Source of the DNA: Oscillospiraceae bacterium | GTDB lineage: Bacteria; Bacillota; Clostridia; Oscillospirales; Oscillospiraceae | Reading direction: 5' to 3' | NCBI GenBank assembly: GCA_016296635.1 | Contig: JAEDIZ010000038.1 | Location: 1-18,023, forward strand | Length of the DNA: 18,023 nucleotides | Part shown: positions 14,101 through 18,023 of the stretch, one piece after another | Position numbering within the stretch: the stretch's first letter is position 1 | Layout: each line of letters begins with the position of its first letter | The notes under the pieces: generated by a model | What the model saw: the letters and a program-made list of their open reading frames with translations, nothing else | Database searches by the model: none | What the model was told of the DNA's origin: nothing | Program-made: the position numbers and the translations under genes

Positions 14101-17100
14101 TTGCGCAGACCGTCGCACAGGTGGAAGCACCGCAGTTGCTGCACTTCCCGGACACCGTTACACTGCCCTCTGGGAAGAGCGTGGTGATGGCCTACCAGAA
14201 CGTGTGGCATTCGCCTACAAAGACCAATGACGCCAAATTTGCCTCTGAAGGCGGTGGACGGCTGGTCATTTTCACCAGCAGCGACAATGGTACCACCTGG
14301 AGCGAGGCACAGACGTTGGTGGATGAGGACAAAATGGAGCAGTGGGGCCTGGCACCCGACGGGGTTTCTTCCGACTATTCCCAGCGCTATGCACTGCTGA
14401 ACAGCACACCCACTGCCAACTATGTTGTTCTGGCAGATCCCCGCGACCCCAACCTTGCCGTGGTTCATACGGATCTGAACGGTGACGGAACGCAGGAAAA
14501 TGTTTTGCTGGCAACTTTCTGGGTCTGCTACTTCATGGGTGATAAGACCTGCCGAACGGCCTCCTACATGATGCAGAGTGCTGACGGCGGCGAGACCTGG
14601 TCCGTCCCTCAGAAACTACAGACCGAATCCGGTGGAAACTGCATTAAGCGCGGCACCATCACCTGCTTTGCAGACGGAAGGATTCTGGTCCCGGTTTATT
14701 CTCCTGTTCGGGCGCTTTATATGCAGTGGAACAGAACGGCTGAAAAGTGGGATCTGATCGAAGCATACGAAGTTCCCAATACATCCTCCGATGAATCGAA
14801 GGTCATGAACGAGATGGCGTTCATTGCCCCCAATGGAGGCGATACGGTATATGCGATGGTCCGTGAGTCCGGCGCCGTGCTGGAGTCTGAGGATCGCGGC
14901 AAAACGTGGACGGAAATCGGCAACGTTGACGGTCTCATCCACCAGCCGGGTTTCGTGCAAATCGACAGCAACCGCGTTTTTGCAACGTGGTGCCAGCCGA
15001 TCTCTCCCCGGCCGGTCTACGGACAGATGTTCTATGTGGATGCGGATTGGTCAGAAACAGCAGCGAATTGCATCTATCGCACGGATGTTACCATGGCCGT
15101 ACATGATATGGGTGACCCTTCTGCGGCATTACTTTCGAATGGAGATATTCTGACTGTATACTATGACGCAGCGTATCGCGCAATTCTTGCAACAAGAATT
15201 GATGCGAACGATCCTGCCTATTATCCCTCTGAGCTGAACAATGACCTGGGAGATACTGTATCACAAACCTATACCGATGTGACCAATCTCAGTGCTGCTG
15301 AACCGGAGGAAAGCTATTGCTTGCAAATGGAATTTGTTCCGTCTTCGGAGAATCTGATTACGGTTACAAACCGGGCCGGCATCATTACGCTGGATGGGAC
15401 TGGTTTTTCGGATACAGGTTCTTCTGCACTGACGGCGGGGGAAAGCTACACGGCAAAAATTGCCGTCATTGGTAAGACTGCCTACGGGAAACTCTGGCTG
15501 AGCAGTGAGGCAGAACCGGAAGCATGGATGCTTTTGAACCCTGCTGAGAACTCGCAAGCAGACGCAAATATCCATATTTCGGTTCAAAATGCGATTGTCC
15601 GCAGAGCGGAAGTGACAAAGAAGATCCGTGTTGATCTGGAAGAGAGTCGGATCGCCCAGGTTGGTGATGCTCCTGTCCAAATGAGCGTTAGGGTCAGCCA
15701 TGATGTTCCCTATGTTTGGAACTCTTCGAATCCGACCGTAGCAACCGTCAGTCAGGAGGGGCTTGTCACGTTCCTTTCCGCCGGTGAGACGGATATTACG
15801 GTTACCGCCGGCCAGACAGTGGCGACCTGTAAGCTGACGGTGCTGCCACTTTCAGCAGAGCTGACGCAGGAAGGAATTCAGCACATCATTTTCTCGGATG
15901 ACTTCAGCGGCTTTACCGCCGGCAATAATACGTTCTACGATGCCATCAAGACACGGGAGAATGGCTATTACACAACAACAGCGCAGTCCGATATAGATAC
16001 CGGAAATGCGGGAATGAACATCCGTGCCGAGGGTGAGAACAAGTATCTGGAACTCCAGTCCGGTGAGAAGAAGAGCGACTGGGTCATGGTGGACGAAGAG
16101 ATCACGGGTGATTACACTGTTCAGTTTGATTATATGTTCACCCAATCCGGCGCAGGCGCAACGCCTACGGCGTCAAAACAGTTCCTCTATATTACTCTAT
16201 TCCAGAATTCCGATGTGACCGCCTTTATACACCTGACGTCTGAGGGTATGCGCTTCCAGTATCGGGACGGCGATGTCACGGTTAACGATCCGGCGGCTTT
16301 CAGCACTGACGTTGTATACACGCTGAACCAGTGGTACACGATTAAAATCATCCGCGTGAATGGTGGCATTTATGCAAAGACCTGGGAAAAGGGCACGCCG
16401 GAACCGGAGGAATGGACGCTTGTTTTAAAGAAGCCGTTCCTCGATACTTCCAAACCCTCTTCCTTCCGCTTCCAGTATTATGTTACAACGGATTTGCACA
16501 CCATGGGCATCGATAACCTGTTGCTAACACAGTATCTGCCGGATCCGGTGGACGAGGTTATCCAGAAAATTGAAGCGATTGGAACAATCAGCCTGGACAG
16601 CAATACAGCGATCCAGACCGCACGCGCCGCTTATGATGCTTTGACGCCGGAAGCACAGCAGAATGTAACAAATTACAGCGTTCTGACTGCGGCGGAAGCA
16701 CTGTATGCGCATCTGTTGGATTGTGCAGACGGAAACCATTCCGGTGGAACGGCGACCTGCGATGAATTGCCTGTCTGCGAATTCTGCCATCAGCCGTATG
16801 GCAGCAAGGCGGAGCATTCCTACGGCGAATGGGTCGATTTCAACAGGATCAGCCATAAACGGATTTGCCTGAACAATCCGACACACGTTGAATTGGAACA
16901 ACACCATTTTGTGAACGGTGTATGCAATGTATGCGGCAAAACGGAAATCGCAGCGACCATACCTGCGGACGCTCCAATACCGGCAGAAAAGGTTCTCTTT
17001 ACCGACGTTTCGGAGAGAGCATGGTACTATGAAGCAGTCACTTTTGTAGCAGAGCGCGGAATGATAAAAGGAACAGGCGAAGCAAAGTTCAGCCCCAATG

Positions 17101-17489
17101 ATAACCTCACCAGAGCCATGTTGATGACGATACTTGCCCGTTTGGACGGCGTTGAGACAGGGGGCGGCACTGTATGGTACGAAATGAGCATGAAATGGGC
17201 GGTGGAACAGGGAATCTCCGATGGCTCTGACCCGGAGGGCTTCATTACCCGCGAACAGCTTGCTGCGATGCTGTACCGCTATGCCGGTGCCGAAGTCAGG
17301 AACAGCAGAAATCTGGAAGCATTTGCAGACCAAACGAGCATTTCGGATTATGCAATAGAGGCAATGGAATGGGCAGTTTCCACTGGGATTCTGAATGGAT
17401 TCAATGGAATGCTGAATCCGCATAACAGTGCCACAAGAGCCGAAGCTGCAGCAATGCTGATGCGATTCTGCAAGGCAACAAACAAGTAA
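11196..17489 (+). CDS. giant SLH-anchored surface protein with SGNH hydrolase and sialidase-type propeller
   Basis: 2097 residues, GTG start with AAAGGAG at 11182-11188. Signal peptide 1-27 (cleavage after CSA). Lectin-like (concanavalin-A-type) module 39-270, Big_2-like 272-359, second copy of both at 361-590 and 593-680. SGNH/DUF4886-like hydrolase about 680-900, with SIGNSFS (likely nucleophile Ser691) and DGFH (Asp873, His876). Asp-box beta-propeller about 960-1348, with SSDNGTTW (1028-1035), SADGGETW (1128-1135) and SEDRGKTW (1231-1238), as in sialidases. Then a beta domain, Big_2 (1478-1553), a third lectin-like module (1564-1779), a helical linker, a Cys/His-rich segment (about 1843-1919) and three SLH repeats (1936 to the end) that bind cell-wall polymer. 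Probably trims acylated, possibly sialylated glycans at the cell surface; the exact substrate is inferred. A clear FRIP motif was not found. Confidence 0.88.
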   Translation: MKKRILTRLISGALVLSLFGSMLPCSALEEQQPAATVPKWEFFSDDYENYTAGTDAFWNADTDHYAYNASYHGTAGSENYASYDIVEESGNQYLSLSSHGTTGARMVANLDITGGYTARFDYYHVLDEDSTCPQHVAFNMLEGYAFPNNKTILMYLVHNGVRITDNTSGTNVHAYVKNAQGGNLLMESNTWYTVEMRISEGLATLKVWPKGTEEPEMGEAGTVSLASAALTAEAIAAKKDFRMLLTNGSAVPTGTNDVRTIRMDNLSLTKEITLALEDLVVGVDALEVPQKLCFSTQSTQSPAPELKWVSSNDSIAAVENGAVVFHKVGAVNITATVLNHDGSETEISASCKAICDDGSNYNFFYEDFEIYSVGTDTFWNADTDHYDYIASYHGTAGSENYASYDIVEESGNQYLSLSSHGTTGARMVANLDITGGYTARFDYYHVLDEDSTCPQHVAFNMLEGYAFPNNKTILMYLVHNGVRITDNTSGTNVHAYVKNAQGGNLLMESNTWYTVEMRISEGLATLKVWPKGTEEPEMGEAGTASLASDALTVEAIAAKKDFRMLLTNGSAVPTGTNNVRTIRMDELRFFGKVDMALDAVTVDESEIGTTRKISLIMTPDYVSPECVWTTSDDSVVTVSEDGTLTFHAKGAATVTAQAKHMDGTLSYLKTSCTVTVGDYVVPLRVLSIGNSFSRDSMYYLADLAEACGKNTEIGYLHVDSCTLRMHADNAANDSAAYAYWRTNGAGELTYQGSASMSSALSDRDWDVVVLQQNSLQAGFAGTYNSDLDYLTDYIHANTSPDTKLYWNMVWTYQEGDSRLNENYGGSRAAQYNAMIDCMNEYITGNDAFDGVIPTGAAIRYASESALGDGMYRDGFHLSTRRGRLTAAMTWLKYLFPDAELSSLTAAGLDAILNDDESKVTNVDQRDTAYANNDANLAILRTAVTTALTEAASENGLQKLATEPMTKSQIAQTVAQVEAPQLLHFPDTVTLPSGKSVVMAYQNVWHSPTKTNDAKFASEGGGRLVIFTSSDNGTTWSEAQTLVDEDKMEQWGLAPDGVSSDYSQRYALLNSTPTANYVVLADPRDPNLAVVHTDLNGDGTQENVLLATFWVCYFMGDKTCRTASYMMQSADGGETWSVPQKLQTESGGNCIKRGTITCFADGRILVPVYSPVRALYMQWNRTAEKWDLIEAYEVPNTSSDESKVMNEMAFIAPNGGDTVYAMVRESGAVLESEDRGKTWTEIGNVDGLIHQPGFVQIDSNRVFATWCQPISPRPVYGQMFYVDADWSETAANCIYRTDVTMAVHDMGDPSAALLSNGDILTVYYDAAYRAILATRIDANDPAYYPSELNNDLGDTVSQTYTDVTNLSAAEPEESYCLQMEFVPSSENLITVTNRAGIITLDGTGFSDTGSSALTAGESYTAKIAVIGKTAYGKLWLSSEAEPEAWMLLNPAENSQADANIHISVQNAIVRRAEVTKKIRVDLEESRIAQVGDAPVQMSVRVSHDVPYVWNSSNPTVATVSQEGLVTFLSAGETDITVTAGQTVATCKLTVLPLSAELTQEGIQHIIFSDDFSGFTAGNNTFYDAIKTRENGYYTTTAQSDIDTGNAGMNIRAEGENKYLELQSGEKKSDWVMVDEEITGDYTVQFDYMFTQSGAGATPTASKQFLYITLFQNSDVTAFIHLTSEGMRFQYRDGDVTVNDPAAFSTDVVYTLNQWYTIKIIRVNGGIYAKTWEKGTPEPEEWTLVLKKPFLDTSKPSSFRFQYYVTTDLHTMGIDNLLLTQYLPDPVDEVIQKIEAIGTISLDSNTAIQTARAAYDALTPEAQQNVTNYSVLTAAEALYAHLLDCADGNHSGGTATCDELPVCEFCHQPYGSKAEHSYGEWVDFNRISHKRICLNNPTHVELEQHHFVNGVCNVCGKTEIAATIPADAPIPAEKVLFTDVSERAWYYEAVTFVAERGMIKGTGEAKFSPNDNLTRAMLMTILARLDGVETGGGTVWYEMSMKWAVEQGISDGSDPEGFITREQLAAMLYRYAGAEVRNSRNLEAFADQTSISDYAIEAMEWAVSTGILNGFNGMLNPHNSATRAEAAAMLMRFCKATNK
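11361..11987 (+). repeat. intragenic long direct repeat, copy 1 (lectin-like module)
   Basis: Matches 12324-12950 with an offset of 963 bp, exactly 321 codons. Positions 11400-11862 (463 bp) read identical to copy 2, including synonymous positions; the edges carry scattered changes. The unit covers most of the lectin-like domain, while the Big_2-like domain that follows is clearly diverged between copies. Confidence 0.95.
12324..12950 (+). repeat. intragenic long direct repeat, copy 2 (lectin-like module)
   Basis: Second copy of the unit at 11361-11987. The identical core is 12363-12825; the first differences after it are T to C at 12826 and then Ala/Asp and Ala/Val changes. A third, strongly diverged relative of the same domain lies near 15886-16530 and shares only the fold pattern (FSDDFSGFTAGNNTF, WYTIKI, TWEKGTPEPEEW). 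Confidence 0.95.
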
Positions 17490-17503
17490 GCAAAAGTGAG
17501 AGC

Positions 17504-17545
17504 ACGTCTTTTTTCCTATGCTGATGTTCTTTCAGGAGAAGACGT
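17504..17545. repeat. inverted repeat between the surface-protein gene and the dehydrogenase gene
   Basis: ACGTCTT (17504-17510) pairs with AAGACGT (17539-17545), and TCCT (17514-17517) with AGGA (17534-17537). It begins 15 bases after the stop of the surface-protein gene. There is no T-run after the right arm, so a terminator role is uncertain. Confidence 0.45.
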
Positions 17546-17579
17546 AGAGCGAAATAAGCAAGGTGAAAGCGGGAAAAAC

Positions 17580-18023
17580 ATGAAAAAAATCGGTATGATC
17601 GGCATCGGAGCGATGGGGCACAGCGTCGCGGAGAACATTCTGCTTCAGGGATGGAACATGGTTTTGTATGATATCCGGCCAGAAGCCTACCGCGATTTGC
17701 TGGATCGGGGTGCTGAAGGGGCAGAAAGCCCTGAGCAGCTCGGGCAGCAGACGGATACTGTTCTGGTGATGGTGAACACGTATGCCCACTGCCAGAACGT
17801 CGTGGAACACTTGCTGAAAACCTTTGAGAACGGCACAATCATCCTGCTCAGCACGATTTCGGCAGACGATGTGAAGGCACTCGAGAAACGGGCTGCAGCG
17901 AAAAACTGCCGCGTAGTGGACTGCCCGGTCAGCGGCGGAACGGCCGGAGCGAAGGCTGGTGCACTGACCGTGATGGCGGGCTGCCCAGATGATACGCTGT
18001 CTGAAATCCTTCCGCTGCTGAAA
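17580..18023 (+). CDS. 3-hydroxyisobutyrate dehydrogenase family oxidoreductase, N-terminal part (runs off the window)
   Basis: 148 codons are present, open to the window end. The protein starts MKKIGMIGIGAMG with the Rossmann fingerprint Gly8-x-Gly10-x-x-Gly13, then an Asp-Ile-Arg end of strand 2 (34-36), suggesting cofactor binding by Asp and Arg. DCPVSGG at 114-120 is the substrate-binding signature of beta-hydroxyacid dehydrogenases (3-hydroxyisobutyrate, tartronate semialdehyde and related enzymes). The catalytic Lys lies beyond the window. The ribosome binding site is modest (AGGTGA at 17561-17566, a little far). It starts 90 bp after the surface-protein gene. Which hydroxyacid it uses cannot be told from this part. 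Confidence 0.88.
   Translation, partial: MKKIGMIGIGAMGHSVAENILLQGWNMVLYDIRPEAYRDLLDRGAEGAESPEQLGQQTDTVLVMVNTYAHCQNVVEHLLKTFENGTIILLSTISADDVKALEKRAAAKNCRVVDCPVSGGTAGAKAGALTVMAGCPDDTLSEILPLLK

Noticed and set aside
13503..14468. Minus-strand open frame of 321 codons
   Set aside because: Antisense shadow of the surface-protein gene, with no start signals.
1..18023. tRNA, rRNA, CRISPR array or insertion sequence
   Set aside because: No T-loop-like motifs, short regularly spaced repeats, transposase-like frames or terminal inverted repeats were seen.

Overview
The window looks like part of a gut-type Firmicutes genome, most likely class Clostridia. Supporting signs are strong AGGAGG-type ribosome binding sites, an LplB/LplC-type sugar ABC transporter, a lipoprotein binding protein, and a very large secreted protein with Big_2-like and S-layer homology (SLH) domains. 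This assignment is an inference from gene types, not from a marker gene.

Layout. (1) 1-2241 is a GC-rich, plus-strand catabolic cluster. It holds the C-terminal part of a D-2-hydroxyacid dehydrogenase, a TIM-barrel sugar isomerase/epimerase-like protein and an uncharacterised, probably toroidal all-alpha protein. A perfect 16-bp hairpin terminator follows at 2307-2341. (2) 2456-10462 is an amino-sugar-type utilisation locus. It holds a cytoplasmic GH3 beta-N-acetylhexosaminidase-like enzyme (+), a divergent NagB-family protein (-), a PIG-L/LmbE deacetylase (-), and two CUT1 permeases with their lipoprotein binding protein (+). No transport ATPase, kinase, nagA or regulator gene is present. 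(3) 10508-11035 carries the wreck of a UPF0210/DUF711 gene, with N- and C-terminal scraps joined at a hairpin, followed by a small intact PQ-loop (SemiSWEET-like) membrane protein. (4) 11196-17489 is one 2097-residue surface protein: signal peptide, repeated lectin-like/Big_2 modules, an SGNH (DUF4886-like) hydrolase, a sialidase-type Asp-box propeller, another Big_2 and lectin-like domain, a cysteine-rich segment and three SLH repeats. (5) 17580 to the end is the start of a 3-hydroxyisobutyrate-dehydrogenase-family gene.

How the parts may work together: the surface protein would strip or bind host-type glycans outside the cell. The CUT1 transporter would import released oligosaccharides, and GH3, PIG-L and the NagB-like protein would process N-acetylated amino sugars inside.

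The most notable finding is regulatory. The GH3 gene, the NagB-like gene and the transporter operon share one promoter design: two AGAGTTTGT-like half-sites exactly 21 bp apart, 26-27 bp of intervening sequence before a TATAAT-like -10, and no good -35. This is the pattern of an AraC-type activator regulon. The deacetylase gene instead has a textbook TTGACT-N17-TATAAT promoter with an AT-rich palindrome over the start site. Other notable points are a 463-bp perfect internal duplication in the surface protein, the loss of the canonical catalytic Asp in the NagB-like protein, and the UPF0210 remnant.
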